This document shows, in pieces, positions 35,117 through 45,020 of a stretch of 64,000 bases of DNA; position 1 is the first letter of the stretch; each line of letters starts with the position of its first letter. The translations under genes and the position numbers were made by a program. Under the pieces are notes generated by a model that was not told where the DNA came from, ran no database searches, and was given only the letters and a program-made list of their open reading frames with translations. The stretch covers positions 1-64,000 of the forward strand of contig NZ_JAJUBC010000016.1 in the NCBI RefSeq assembly GCF_028683095.1, read 5' to 3'. This stretch comes from Enterovibrio gelatinilyticus (GTDB lineage Bacteria; Pseudomonadota; Gammaproteobacteria; Enterobacterales; Vibrionaceae).

Positions 35117-35434
35117 TTACTTATCAGCTTTTGCGTCCTGACGTTTTTTGAACGCAGCCATTTGCTCGTCCGTTGCTGGAAGTTGGTGATTCGCTTTCCA
35201 CTCACCATACGACATGCCGTAAACACGCTCACGCGCTTCATCATCGCTCACTTCAATGCCGCGCTGATCAGCTTCGGCTTTGTACCATTTACCCAGACAG
35301 TTACGACAAAAATCCGCAAGGATCATCAGATCAATGTTCTGCACATCTTTGTTGTTGTCTAGGTGCGATAAGAAACGACGAAATGTCGCCGCATCCAGTT
35401 GATCTTGTTGCTCTTGCGTCAATTTATCAGACAT
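35117..35434 (-). CDS. DUF1244 family protein
   Basis: A 105-residue soluble protein with the DUF1244 pattern: FRRFLSHLDNNKDVQNIDLMILADFCRNCLGKWY and ERVYGMSYGEWK. The family is widespread in proteobacteria and small, probably helical. Function unknown. It is a single gene with its own terminator. Confidence 0.85.
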   Translation of the reverse strand: MSDKLTQEQQDQLDAATFRRFLSHLDNNKDVQNIDLMILADFCRNCLGKWYKAEADQRGIEVSDDEARERVYGMSYGEWKANHQLPATDEQMAAFKKRQDAKADK

Positions 35435-35507
35435 GGTGTTCTTCCTATTGATTCGTAATGACTGTCATTTGGTATCAACCTTACCAATGCTTGGTTCACT
35501 AATAAAG

Positions 35508-35546
35508 AAAATGCCAGCGACGACAACGACGCTGGCACATTTTCTA
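35508..35546. terminator. Intrinsic terminator of the RND pump operon
   Basis: AAAATGCCAGCG and CGCTGGCACATTTT pair on either side of ACGACAACGA. The hairpin lies just beyond the RND stop codon (35570). Confidence 0.75.
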
Positions 35547-35569
35547 TCTAATGGTGACGCATTAGCAGG

Positions 35570-38500
35570 TTAACGCGCGTCAAACTCACCATGGGCTGCA
35601 CGGTGCGGTTTGGCGTTCTCCAGCTCAACCTTAAGTTGCGCTTCCACGTATCCCGGTGAATGGGTTTTCACAGAAAGCAGACGATACATAGCAGGGATAA
35701 CAAACAGCGTAACCGCCGTTGCGAACGTCATACCCGCAAAGATCACCGTACCCACTGCCACTCGGCTTTCATAGCCTGCACCGGTTGAGATAATCAACGG
35801 AATCGCGCCGATAATGGTGGTAAACGCCGTCATCATGATTGGGCGAAGACGACGCACTGCGGCATCAATAATCGCTTGTTCAAACACCACGCCGCGATCA
35901 CGAAGCTGGTTGGCGAACTCGACAATCAAGATACCGTTTTTGGTTACCATACCAATCAGCATGATCATGCCGATCTGCGAGTAGATATTCAGACCTTGAT
36001 CCGTCAGCCACAGGCCAACAAAGCCACCGAATATCCCCATCGGCACCGTCAACATGACGACCAACGGGTTCACGAAGCTTTCAAACTGCGCTGCCAACAC
36101 CAAGTAAGCCACCAGCAATGCCAAACCGAACACGATTAAGATACTGCTCTGGTTGTCTTTGAATTCCGCCGATTCACCGGAATAGCTGACCGAAATGTCT
36201 GCCGGTAACAATTCAATGGCTTTGGCATCAAGGAAATCCAATGCATTGCCCAAGGTGTAACCGTCACCCAAGTTCGCTTTCAGCGTGATAGCCTTTTGCT
36301 TGTTAAAGTGGCGAAGCGTTTGCGCGGACGCCACTTCTTCTACTTCAGCAAGGGTATCCAGGCTCACCAAGTCCCCATTGCGGGTACGCATGTAGATCTG
36401 GCTGATGTCGTCTTTGCTGTTGAAGCGAGCTTCATCGCCACGCAGATAAACATCAAACTCTTCACCGCGATCAACAAAGGTCGTCTCTGTGCGTCCACCC
36501 AGCATGACTTCCATCGTGTTCGACACGTCGTCGACGCTAATCCCCAATTCCGCAGCGCGTTGACGGTCAATTTTGACCACCAATTCTGGCGTGGTTTCTG
36601 CGTAGTCGAGATCGACACCTTGCATGATTGGGCTGGCCTTGGCTTCATCCACCAATACTTGCGCCCATTTGTTGAGTTCTTGGTAATCCGCACCGCCCAA
36701 AACGAGCTGAACAGGTTCACTCGAGCCACCGCGGAAACCAGGCATGAAGGCGCGTACGAAAATATCAGGAATACCGGCGAGCGCTTGACGGACACGTCCT
36801 AGTGCTTGGGCTGCCGTTTCATCGCGGCTATCCCAATCTTCAAGCTGCATGATAACGAAACCAGTCTGATCCCCTGCCATGCCGCCAAAGGCTGGCGCTT
36901 GTAAGCTAACCGACGTGAGCAAACCTTCGTCGACCAACGGCATCAAACGGCGTTCAACTTCTTCCATGTTGACCACCATGCGGTTGTAAGCTGTGCCTTC
37001 TGCGCCTTTGACGAACGCCATCAACACGCCACGGTCTTCTTGCGGAACAAGCTGCGCAGGCAGGTTTTTCATTAACCACGCACTACCACCGATACACGCG
37101 ATGATCACTAACGGCGCAGCAAAACGTGCAGCAACGGCCACGGTCACCAACCGTCGATACCCGTTCTCGAATGATTCGAAGAAGTTATCAACCATATGGT
37201 TAAACGCGCCACGTTTCACATTGGCTTTTAGGATTTTACTGCCCAATACCGGCGTGAGCGTGAGTGCCACGATGGAGGAGAAAATCACGGCCATCGCCAG
37301 TAATACTGAGAACTCTGTAAATAGCTTTCCGACCATGCCATCCATAAAGGAAATTGGCAGGAACACCATCACCAGAACCGCGGTGGTGGCAACAACGGCA
37401 AAGCCCACTTCTCGTGTGCCGTTATAGGCAGCAACAAGGGGCGTGTCCCCTTTTTCAATATGGTGGAACATGTTCTCGACCACCACGATGGCATCATCCA
37501 CCACCAGTCCTATCGAGAGGATCAGCGCCATCAAGGTCAGTAGGTTGATAGAGAAGCCAAAGAAATGAGCCGCAATAAACGCCGAGATCAACGACACAGG
37601 AACCGTGACCGCAGGGATCAAAGTGGCACGTACCTGACCAATAAAGATATAGAGGATCAATACCACCAGCGCGCCGGTGATAAACAGGGTGCTGTATACC
37701 TCATCGATAGAGCGTTCAATGAAGATGGTAGAGTCATAGTCGACCCAAAGGTTAGTGCCTTCAGGCAAGAATGGCTGGAACTCTTCAACAAGCGCACGCA
37801 CGCCAACAGCAACGTCCAATGGGTTCGCATCAGATTGCGCGACAATACCCAAACTCAGGTTATTAATGCCGTTGTTTTTATAGGTCGCGTTCTCGTTCTG
37901 GGAGCCGATGTAAACGTCAGCCACGTCTTTGAGGTAAATCGGGCTGCCATCTTTTGCCGTTCGCACCACAAGGTATTGGAAATCGTCAGGGGTCTGATAC
38001 AAGCGTTCAGTACGTACCGTCATCTTGGTGATGTCGTTACGGATTTCACCGCCTGGACTTTCCAAGTTTTCACGACGAAGCGTGGACGTAATATCATCCG
38101 TGGTGACGCCACGCCCTGCCATAAGCACGGGATCGAGACGCACATACATCACTTTGTACAGTGCACCATATAGCTCAACCGAGCTGACACCTGACAGCAG
38201 GCTAAATTTGTCTTCCAACACACGCTGGGCATATTCAGTCAGCTGCGTTCTGTCCATTTCTGACGACGCAAGGTTGATGTAGATGGATGCTTCGCCCGAG
38301 CCATTAGATTTGGAAACAATGGGTTCGTCAGCTTCGTCAGGGAGACGTCGCTGGGCTCGTGCTACGGCATCACGCACATCGCTGACACCTTCGGTTAAGT
38401 TCCATTCAATATCGAACTCAACGGTAATGCGAGACATGCCGTTGCGGCTTACCGAGGTGATTTCTTCAATCCCACTGATGCCGGACAGCTCATCTTCCAG

Positions 38501-38698
38501 CGCTTGAGTAACTTGGCTTTCCATGATGCTGGCAGATGCGCCCGCATAACGGGTCATCACTGAAACCACAGGGCTATCAATATCTGGGTATTCGCGCACC
38601 GACAAGTTGCTGAAAGACACGATACCAAACACACACAAGAGCAAGCTCAATACAATGGCGACAACAGGCCTTTTAACAGAGACATCTGAAAGCCACAT
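35570..38698 (-). CDS. RND multidrug efflux permease
   Basis: This 1042-residue inner-membrane pump is of the AcrB/MexK class. Twelve membrane helices with two large periplasmic loops are visible. The proton-relay acids are in GLVVDDAIVVVE. The duplicated halves can be seen from the FLPISFMDGMVGKLF and later AAQFESFVNPLVVMLTVP segments. It starts directly after the adaptor gene's stop and works with it; no outer-membrane channel gene is nearby, so a TolC-like protein elsewhere must serve. Confidence 0.92.
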   Translation of the reverse strand: MWLSDVSVKRPVVAIVLSLLLCVFGIVSFSNLSVREYPDIDSPVVSVMTRYAGASASIMESQVTQALEDELSGISGIEEITSVSRNGMSRITVEFDIEWNLTEGVSDVRDAVARAQRRLPDEADEPIVSKSNGSGEASIYINLASSEMDRTQLTEYAQRVLEDKFSLLSGVSSVELYGALYKVMYVRLDPVLMAGRGVTTDDITSTLRRENLESPGGEIRNDITKMTVRTERLYQTPDDFQYLVVRTAKDGSPIYLKDVADVYIGSQNENATYKNNGINNLSLGIVAQSDANPLDVAVGVRALVEEFQPFLPEGTNLWVDYDSTIFIERSIDEVYSTLFITGALVVLILYIFIGQVRATLIPAVTVPVSLISAFIAAHFFGFSINLLTLMALILSIGLVVDDAIVVVENMFHHIEKGDTPLVAAYNGTREVGFAVVATTAVLVMVFLPISFMDGMVGKLFTEFSVLLAMAVIFSSIVALTLTPVLGSKILKANVKRGAFNHMVDNFFESFENGYRRLVTVAVAARFAAPLVIIACIGGSAWLMKNLPAQLVPQEDRGVLMAFVKGAEGTAYNRMVVNMEEVERRLMPLVDEGLLTSVSLQAPAFGGMAGDQTGFVIMQLEDWDSRDETAAQALGRVRQALAGIPDIFVRAFMPGFRGGSSEPVQLVLGGADYQELNKWAQVLVDEAKASPIMQGVDLDYAETTPELVVKIDRQRAAELGISVDDVSNTMEVMLGGRTETTFVDRGEEFDVYLRGDEARFNSKDDISQIYMRTRNGDLVSLDTLAEVEEVASAQTLRHFNKQKAITLKANLGDGYTLGNALDFLDAKAIELLPADISVSYSGESAEFKDNQSSILIVFGLALLVAYLVLAAQFESFVNPLVVMLTVPMGIFGGFVGLWLTDQGLNIYSQIGMIMLIGMVTKNGILIVEFANQLRDRGVVFEQAIIDAAVRRLRPIMMTAFTTIIGAIPLIISTGAGYESRVAVGTVIFAGMTFATAVTLFVIPAMYRLLSVKTHSPGYVEAQLKVELENAKPHRAAHGEFDAR

Positions 38699-39805
38699 TT
38701 ACTTGCCCTCTTCCGTCTTCGTGCTCTGTGAGTTTGATGCGCTCTGTGCTTTCGCTGCCGTTAAGTCGTTCACTTTTGTTCCGTCGCGCATGCTCACCAA
38801 ACCTTGCACCACGATGCGATCGCCAAGTTCTAAGCCGCTTTCAACCGTCACTTTGTTTTCGACGCGCGCGCCGAGTTTTACTTCAGTGCGGTTTGCAATG
38901 CCTTCATCATCAACCAAATACACAAAGCGCTTGGTGCCCGAATATTCGATCGCCTGTACAGGGATCACCGCCGAAATTTGTGGTGCAAAGCCCAACGTCG
39001 CCTCCATCATCATGCCCGGACGCAACAAGCGATCGCCATTGTCGATATCGATACGGGCACGTAGATTCAATGAATCGTTGTTGATGCGTGAATCCACTGC
39101 AGACAAATGACCTTCAAACGTTTTGTTTCTCCACGCTTTGGTATGTGCGGTCACATTGATGTCTTTGCTCAGTTCACTGAGGTACTGTTCAGGCACATTG
39201 ATGTCTAGCTGCATAAGCGACAAGTCATCAAGGTTTAGCAGGGCATCACCCGCTGAGACCAATTGACCACGCGTGATGTCCACAAGGCCAACCGTGCCAG
39301 AGAATGGGGCTTTGATATGCAGATCATCCAGATCCGCCTGTGCGGCATCTAAACGCGCTTTGGCAATATCCACGCTGGCTTGCTGTGCATCCAGCTCGGT
39401 TTTAGTTAACGCACCGCGCTTATGCAGCTTGGCGAACTCGCCGTGCTTACGCAGTTCATCTTTATGAAATGCTTGCGCCTCTGAAACCGACGCCTGCGAT
39501 TTTGCTGTTTCCAAAGTGAACAGCGGCTCGCCTTCTTTTACTTGCTGACCAGCCGTCACATGCACCGCGTCGATTTTGCCGCTCACTTCAGGGGCAATAA
39601 TCACGGAGTTTTCGGACTTCAGGTTACCAATCAATGACAGGTTGCGCGTAACAGGGTGTGATTCAACTTGCGCTGTGGCGACAGCGACCGCTGGACGAGC
39701 TGAACGCCCTGATGGGGTATCAGCCGCTTCTGTGTTGCTTTGCCAAGCAAAAAATCCCGCGCCACCGAGAACGATGACAGCGGAGAAAAGCAGTTTATTT
39801 TTCAT
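38699..39805 (-). CDS. RND efflux periplasmic adaptor
   Basis: The start is placed at ATG 39805, giving MKNKLLFSAVIVLGGAGFFAW, a membrane anchor; a longer frame to 39922 would be unusual. The 368-residue membrane-fusion protein has the lipoyl halves (DAVHVTAGQQVKEGEPLF and IKAPFSGTVG), a helical hairpin and a beta-barrel (INVPEQYLSEL). It joins the permease to an outer-membrane channel. It directly precedes the permease gene. Confidence 0.9.
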   Translation of the reverse strand: MKNKLLFSAVIVLGGAGFFAWQSNTEAADTPSGRSARPAVAVATAQVESHPVTRNLSLIGNLKSENSVIIAPEVSGKIDAVHVTAGQQVKEGEPLFTLETAKSQASVSEAQAFHKDELRKHGEFAKLHKRGALTKTELDAQQASVDIAKARLDAAQADLDDLHIKAPFSGTVGLVDITRGQLVSAGDALLNLDDLSLMQLDINVPEQYLSELSKDINVTAHTKAWRNKTFEGHLSAVDSRINNDSLNLRARIDIDNGDRLLRPGMMMEATLGFAPQISAVIPVQAIEYSGTKRFVYLVDDEGIANRTEVKLGARVENKVTVESGLELGDRIVVQGLVSMRDGTKVNDLTAAKAQSASNSQSTKTEEGK

Positions 39806-40085
39806 CTTCGTAACCGTAAATAACAACTCGCGATAGTCTACTCTATGCCTATCTTGTGTGCGGTAAAGAAATGTAAATAAGGCAAAGAAAACATCATAGA
39901 TAAGCAGAAAGAATGCCAGCATTAAGGCGCTTCATTTCTCGCCTAGAATTGCGTTTGCACATCAAAATTCGCCAGTTTGGTCTAACTTCACGCGCCAACG
40001 TCGAAAAAACCAGCAAACGCACAGCGTTTTGGAGAAAAGTGCTTTACAGCGTCCGGTCGTTTGATAATATGCGCCCCGCACTTGT

Positions 40086-40170
40086 GGTGGGATTCCCGAG
40101 TGGCCAAAGGGATCAGACTGTAAATCTGACGGCTCCGCCTTCGAAGGTTCGAATCCTTCTCCCACCACCA
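40086..40170 (+). tRNA. tRNA-Tyr (GTA), copy 1
   Basis: 85 nt: acceptor arm GGTGGGA pairs with TCCCACC, the anticodon loop is CTGTAAATC (GTA), the long variable arm of a class II tRNA is present, the T-loop is GGTTCGAATCC, and CCA is encoded. Identical to copies 2 and 3. Confidence 0.97.
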
Positions 40171-40236
40171 TCATTCGCTTTGTGGCTTGATGGAAACATT
40201 AAGAACGCAACGCAACATAGAAAAAGAAAAACTCGT

Positions 40237-40321
40237 GGTGGGATTCCCGAGTGGCCAAAGGGATCAGACTGTAAATCTGACGGCTCCGCCTTCGAAGGTT
40301 CGAATCCTTCTCCCACCACCA
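40237..40321 (+). tRNA. tRNA-Tyr (GTA), copy 2
   Basis: Identical 85-nt gene, 151 bp after copy 1. The spacer between the copies is also repeated nearly exactly, so the unit arose by tandem duplication. Confidence 0.97.
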
Positions 40322-40388
40322 TCATTCGCCTTGTGGCTTGATGGATAACATTAAGAACGCAACGCAACATAGAAAAAGAAAAACTCGT

Positions 40389-40473
40389 GGTGGGATTCCC
40401 GAGTGGCCAAAGGGATCAGACTGTAAATCTGACGGCTCCGCCTTCGAAGGTTCGAATCCTTCTCCCACCACCA
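40389..40473 (+). tRNA. tRNA-Tyr (GTA), copy 3
   Basis: Identical 85-nt gene, 152 bp after copy 2. A strong terminator follows at 40480, so the three are one transcript. Confidence 0.97.
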
Positions 40474-40479
40474 TCATTT

Positions 40480-40511
40480 AAAAAGCCAGCTCTCAGAGCT
40501 GGCTTTTTTCG
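40480..40511 (+). terminator. Intrinsic terminator after tRNA-Tyr cluster
   Basis: AAAAAGCCAGCTCTCAGAGCTGGCTTTTTT: a perfect AAGCCAGCTCT/AGAGCTGGCTT stem followed by T residues. Confidence 0.9.
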
Positions 40512-40539
40512 TTTCAGTCAACGCTGGCGTTAATACCCT

Positions 40540-41508
40540 TTACTGACCAACACTTCCTCTGCCATGAGGTGCCCAGAGATCTTGTTCCGGCCCTTTTGGC
40601 ACAATGCGAGTTGGGTTGATGTTGGCGTGACTGTAATAGTAGTGACGCTTGATATGGTACATATCAACGGTTTCAGCAACGCCCGCCACTTGGTATAGCT
40701 CTTTCAAGTAACCGAACAAATGACGATATTGCGCGATCTGCTGACGGTTACATTTGAAATGCCCAACATAGACAGGGTCGAAACGCACTAGCGTGGTGAA
40801 CAAACGCCAATCTGCCTCTGTGATCTTATCTCCAGCAAGATAGCGATGACTCGCTAAATGGGCATCGACCTTATCGAGTGCTGCAAACAGATTATCAAAC
40901 GCTTCTTCGTACGCGCCTTGAGTGGTCGCAAAACCATTGCGATACACACCGTTGTTAATGTGTGGGTAGATATAGTCGTTCCATTCATCAATGGTGCGAC
41001 GAAGCGCTTCGGGGTAGAAATCTTCAGTATTTCCCGTGATGTCATTAAACGCTGAATTAAACATGCGGATGATTTCCGACGACTCATTGCTGACAATGGT
41101 TTGGGTTTGCTTGTCCCAAAGCACTGGTACGGTCACACGGCCGGTGTAATCAGATTTTGCCTTGGTATACACCTGATGCATTAAGTTAAAGCCATACAGC
41201 GCTTCTGGTTCATCAAATTGCCAACCACTTTCCAACATGTCAGGGCTGACCACAGACACGTCAATGTGTTGCTCAAGCCCTTTAAGCTGCCTGAAAATCA
41301 GTGTGCGGTGAGCCCAAGGACAAGCCAGTGAGACATAAAGATGGTAGCGACCAGATTCGGCTTTGAAGCCTGCTTCTCCTGTTGGCCCAGCATCTCCCGT
41401 TGGCGTGACCCAGGAACGAAAACCTGCATCTTCTCGCACAAACTTTCCGTTCGATGTTTTCGTGTCATACCAAACATCATGCCAGACACCTTCCACTAAT
41501 TTTCCCAT
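40540..41508 (-). CDS. Glutathionyl-hydroquinone reductase (Xi-class GST)
   Basis: The start is placed at ATG 41508 (MGKLVEGVWHDVWYDT), seven bases after GGAGAGAG; the longer frame lacks a site. The 322-residue enzyme has the catalytic Cys in SLACPWAHR and the SNESSEIIRMFN and RFDPVYVGHFKCN segments typical of the YqjG/PcpF type. It reduces glutathionyl-hydroquinones, probably in defence against quinones. Its coupled partner gene is not seen here. Confidence 0.9.
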   Translation of the reverse strand: MGKLVEGVWHDVWYDTKTSNGKFVREDAGFRSWVTPTGDAGPTGEAGFKAESGRYHLYVSLACPWAHRTLIFRQLKGLEQHIDVSVVSPDMLESGWQFDEPEALYGFNLMHQVYTKAKSDYTGRVTVPVLWDKQTQTIVSNESSEIIRMFNSAFNDITGNTEDFYPEALRRTIDEWNDYIYPHINNGVYRNGFATTQGAYEEAFDNLFAALDKVDAHLASHRYLAGDKITEADWRLFTTLVRFDPVYVGHFKCNRQQIAQYRHLFGYLKELYQVAGVAETVDMYHIKRHYYYSHANINPTRIVPKGPEQDLWAPHGRGSVGQ

Positions 41509-41649
41509 TGTCTCTCTCCTCAATGCATTTATACCCAAACAACCTGAAGATGCTCGATGTTTGGGTATAGATTCAGTGTATAAAGTCACGGCGATAAAGT
41601 CGGCAGTAAGATTTTGGCAGACTTATTCGAAAAAACTGAACAGATAAAC

Positions 41650-41680
41650 AAAAAGCCCTCAGTACTAGAGGGCTTTTGTC
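41650..41680. terminator. Bidirectional intrinsic terminator
   Basis: AAAAAGCCCTCAGTACTAGAGGGCTTTTGTC: GCCCTC/GAGGGC stem with A and T flanks, upstream of the GST gene and beyond the stop of the lipoprotein gene. Confidence 0.75.
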
Positions 41681-41734
41681 AGAACATTTGTGTTTACGGT
41701 GCGCTGTGTCACTTTCCACTTAAGACGGTCGCAC

Positions 41735-42163
41735 TTAAGAACGACCACCTAGCATGCTGATATTGAAGGTGACATTTCGCGCCGCACTGCCATCAGGATA
41801 GGTTTCTTGAATTTCTATTTCATCGTCTTCTATAGCAAAACGAATGGTAGGGTCTTGTGCTTGATCTCGCCATCTACCTTCATTTTGCGACCAAATAGCA
41901 CGGGTTTTATCCACTTTACAGCGAACATGCCACTTGTTTCCGTCGTCGGGGCGCGTGTAAGACATATAGAAGATATCGAGCTCGGTCTCCGCATCTTTGA
42001 CGATTTTGTCCGTCGTCATGATGGTCGGACTTTTCCCTTTAATAGCAGCAACGCTCGCTTTGCATATTTGCTCGGTTGTGAAGTCTCCATATTCGCTGCA
42101 CCCTACCAAGAAAACCAAAGCCGATGACACCAATGCCGTTTTGATCAGCGTGTACATTTTCAT
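41735..42163 (-). CDS. Putative lipoprotein, 142 aa
   Basis: The start is placed at ATG 42163, eight bases after AGGAG. The N-terminus ends in the lipobox LVGC, so it is an exported lipoprotein. The mature domain has TTEQICKASVAAIKGKSPTIM and a beta-rich part with WHVRCKVDKTRAIWS. The two Cys may form a disulfide. The family is not recognised with certainty, and function is unknown. Confidence 0.7.
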   Translation of the reverse strand: MKMYTLIKTALVSSALVFLVGCSEYGDFTTEQICKASVAAIKGKSPTIMTTDKIVKDAETELDIFYMSYTRPDDGNKWHVRCKVDKTRAIWSQNEGRWRDQAQDPTIRFAIEDDEIEIQETYPDGSAARNVTFNISMLGGRS

Positions 42164-42374
42164 GAAAGGCTCTCCTACTCTTCGCAAAACTCAGACAACG
42201 TCTTGATTGCCAATAACAATGTTTTACTACAGCATAGTTGTAAATATTAGACTCTGCGTTGTAAGGCATTTCCGAGGTTTTTATCGAGCGCCTTTAAGCA
42301 ACCATTCAGAACTTAGATCAGGTACACTAAGCCTACGCTCGACGGTTTTCACAGATAGAGAGAAGCACAACAAC

Positions 42375-43181
42375 ATGAAAGTCATCTCATTCAATATCAA
42401 TGGCCTACGCGCCCGCCTTCATCAGCTTCAAGCATTAATCGAAAAACATCAGCCCGATGTGATTGGCTTGCAAGAGATTAAAGTACACGACGAAGCGTTT
42501 CCTCTCGCAGACGTAGAAGCCATGGGCTACAAGGTGTATCACCACGGCCAAAAAGCGCACTACGGTGTCGCTATGTTATGTAAACAAGAACCCGTCAGTG
42601 TTCAAAAAGGCTTTCCTACTGATGATGAAGACGCTCAACGCCGCATGATCATAGCGACGTTCAAGCAAGAAGATGGCAGCGAAGTGACGGTATTGAATGG
42701 CTACTTCCCGCAAGGTGAAAACATTGCCCACGAAACCAAGTACCCTGCAAAGATTAAATTCTACAAAGACTTAATGACATACCTCAATGACGCGCACACG
42801 AGCGATCAAAACGTGATTGTGATGGGTGACATCAACATCAGCCCTATCGATCTTGATATTGGTATCGGCGACGTCAACCGCAAGCGCTGGCTAAAAACGG
42901 GCAAGTGCTCGTTCCAACCAGAAGAACGAGAAATGCTCGCCACGTTGATGGACTGGGGCTTTGTAGACACCTTCCGCCAACAATTCCCGGATGCTGACGA
43001 TAAGTTCTCGTGGTTCGATTACCGCTCACGCGGCTTTGACGACAACCGTGGCCTGCGCATTGATGTGGTTTTAGCCACTGCGCCCTTGGCGGCGAAGTGT
43101 GTTGATACTGGCATTGATTACGAACTGCGTGGCATTGAGAAGCCATCAGATCACGCGCCAATTTGGGCAACCTTCGGGTAA
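42375..43181 (+). CDS. xthA: Exonuclease III
   Basis: The start is placed at ATG 42375, which gives [14 protein letters not shown], the standard N-terminus; the longer frame begins far upstream without a site. The 268-residue enzyme repairs abasic sites and trims 3' ends. Active-site motifs are [24 protein letters not shown], and the terminal pair LRIDVVLA and SDHAPIW. All key acids and the final His are present. A terminator follows at 43252. Confidence 0.95.
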   Translation: MKVISFNINGLRARLHQLQALIEKHQPDVIGLQEIKVHDEAFPLADVEAMGYKVYHHGQKAHYGVAMLCKQEPVSVQKGFPTDDEDAQRRMIIATFKQEDGSEVTVLNGYFPQGENIAHETKYPAKIKFYKDLMTYLNDAHTSDQNVIVMGDINISPIDLDIGIGDVNRKRWLKTGKCSFQPEEREMLATLMDWGFVDTFRQQFPDADDKFSWFDYRSRGFDDNRGLRIDVVLATAPLAAKCVDTGIDYELRGIEKPSDHAPIWATFG

Positions 43182-43249
43182 GAGCGGAAGAGAAGATCCG
43201 AGAAAGAGCAGGTCCTAGATCCTAGGGAAAAGCTTTTGGTTACAACGCC

Positions 43250-43292
43250 CACAAAAAAACCGCCGATATTCGGCGGTTTCTTTTTATTTACT
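43250..43292. terminator. Intrinsic terminator after xthA
   Basis: AAAAAACCGCCGATATTCGGCGGTTTCTTTTT: perfect ACCGCCGA/TCGGCGGT stem with T tail. Confidence 0.9.
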
Positions 43293-43332
43293 TGAAAGCA
43301 CCTGCTCTCCCTAGGACCTGCTTTTCCTAGAC

Positions 43333-43389
43333 CCTAGGATCTATTTCTTGTCCTAGGATCTATTTCTTGTCCTAGGATCTATTTCTTGT
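43333..43389. repeat. Three tandem 19-bp repeats rich in CCTAGG
   Basis: Three exact copies of CCTAGGATCTATTTCTTGT lie between xthA and the permease gene, flanked by further CCTAG(G) words at about 43212 and 43312. CTAG is usually scarce in such genomes, so the cluster stands out. Confidence 0.85.
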
Positions 43390-43403
43390 CCTAGAACCTG
43401 CGC

Positions 43404-44126
43404 TTAACTCTCCAACGGTCTTAGGTGTCTGTGCCAGCGGTGCTCTAAACGCTTAAAACCATAAACAATGGTGAAGGTCAGGCATAGGTAGATAGCCGCC
43501 ACAAACAAGAACGCATCAAACGGTGCATAGAAACGTGCATAGATGTCTCGAGCTGCGCCTGTCAGGTCAATGATCGTCACAACCGAAGCGATGGAACTCG
43601 CATGCAGCATGAATATCACCTCATTGCTGTAAGCTGGCAATGCACGACGAAATGACGATGGCAGGATAATGCGGCGCAAAATAGTGAAACGCGACATACC
43701 ATAAGCCACACCTGCTTCGATTTCCCCACGGGGCGTTGCCATCATCGCACCGCGTAAAATCTCAGTGGTATAAGCGGCTGTATTCAGCACAAACGCAATC
43801 AAGCAAGGGTAGAACGCGTCTTCAACGATAGCCCAAAACATGGACTGCTGAATGCCTTCTATTGTCGCCACACCGTAATAGATCAAATACAACTGAATAA
43901 GGAGTGGTGTGCCACGGAAGATGTACACATAGACCCAAACTGGACGGTTAATCCAAGGATTTTTCGAGGTTCTAGCGACCGCTAACGGCACGGATAAAAT
44001 CATGCCTAAAAACAGGGAAAGTACCACCAACTGGACTGTCATCGTCAAACCACTCCAATAGTGAAGGATGGTGGTTGAAGTGAAAATCTCATTCTGGTCG
44101 AGAAACGCGTATATAGATTCTAACAT
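43404..44126 (-). CDS. hisM: Amino-acid ABC transporter permease, HisM-like
   Basis: This 240-residue permease of the polar amino-acid type has about five membrane helices, the YIFRGTPLLIQLYLIYYG segment and the EAA loop GEIEAGVAYGMSRFTILRRIILP. It pairs with the HisQ-like permease to form the channel for basic amino acids. The order ATPase-binding protein-HisQ-HisM forms one operon read leftwards, each gene within about 180 bp of the next. The exact substrate (His, Arg, Lys or Orn) cannot be read from sequence. Confidence 0.85.
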   Translation of the reverse strand: MLESIYAFLDQNEIFTSTTILHYWSGLTMTVQLVVLSLFLGMILSVPLAVARTSKNPWINRPVWVYVYIFRGTPLLIQLYLIYYGVATIEGIQQSMFWAIVEDAFYPCLIAFVLNTAAYTTEILRGAMMATPRGEIEAGVAYGMSRFTILRRIILPSSFRRALPAYSNEVIFMLHASSIASVVTIIDLTGAARDIYARFYAPFDAFLFVAAIYLCLTFTIVYGFKRLEHRWHRHLRPLES

Positions 44127-44137
44127 TCTGACTCTCC

Positions 44138-44839
44138 CTAGCCTCTTACCACACCAGCACTGAACTTACGTTCAAGTCGCTTTAGGCCAAGCTCCGATAC
44201 AGACGTGATCAGCAAATAAACCATCGCGACTGGAATGAAGAATTTAAACGGTTCGTTCACCGCCCCTGCCGCTTCTTTTGCTAGACGCGTCATGTCCGCC
44301 AATCCAATCACAGAAACCAGTGCCGTGGTTTTAACCAGTACCAACCAGTTGTTACCAATACCTGGCAATGCGTGGCGCATCATTTGCGGGAACATGATGC
44401 GACGGAAAACCATCCAGTTGCTCATACCATAGGCGGTTCCTGCTTCAAGCTGACCGCGGTCAACCGCAAGGAATGCACCGCGGAAGGTTTCCGCCATGTA
44501 CGCACCGAAAATGAAACCAATGGTCGACACACCCGCAGTGAATTCATCAACGTTAAAGAACACGTCGATTTCATAGCTGTCATAGAGCCAATCAGAAAAG
44601 TTGTTGAGCATGATCTGAACGCCGAAAAAGATCAGCAACATCAGTACCAAGTCAGGCACGCCGCGAACCACAGTGGAATACACCGTTGCCACGCCACGTG
44701 CGATACGATTATTGGATAAACGGGCCATCGCTGTGACCAAGCCAAGCAGCAATGCGATCACCGCTGAAAGCACCGCCAGTTCGACGGTAAGAATTGCGCC
44801 CATAAAAATGGAAGGGCCATAACCATGCAGATCTAACAT
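44138..44839 (-). CDS. hisQ: Amino-acid ABC transporter permease, HisQ-like
   Basis: This 233-residue permease shares VRGVPDLVLMLLIFFGVQ, the EAA loop GQLEAGTAYGMSNWMVFRRIMFP and GIGNNWLVLVKTTALVS with HisQ. It forms a heterodimer with the HisM-like permease 11 bp downstream. Membrane topology is five helices. It belongs to the same basic amino-acid uptake operon. Confidence 0.85.
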   Translation of the reverse strand: MLDLHGYGPSIFMGAILTVELAVLSAVIALLLGLVTAMARLSNNRIARGVATVYSTVVRGVPDLVLMLLIFFGVQIMLNNFSDWLYDSYEIDVFFNVDEFTAGVSTIGFIFGAYMAETFRGAFLAVDRGQLEAGTAYGMSNWMVFRRIMFPQMMRHALPGIGNNWLVLVKTTALVSVIGLADMTRLAKEAAGAVNEPFKFFIPVAMVYLLITSVSELGLKRLERKFSAGVVRG

Positions 44840-45020
44840 CCTTTACCTCCTGCACGTAAAAAAACCGACTTCGATTGTCATCGGTCGCAAGGGAGCATAT
44901 CCGGCGCCCTTTGGAACGCTCTGTATATCGTTAGCTCTGTCCGTTAACGGTATACAGGGTGTTGCTTTGAACTTGAGGGCGAGCATTCAACAAGGAACGC
45001 TCTCCCTCAATGACGAGCAA

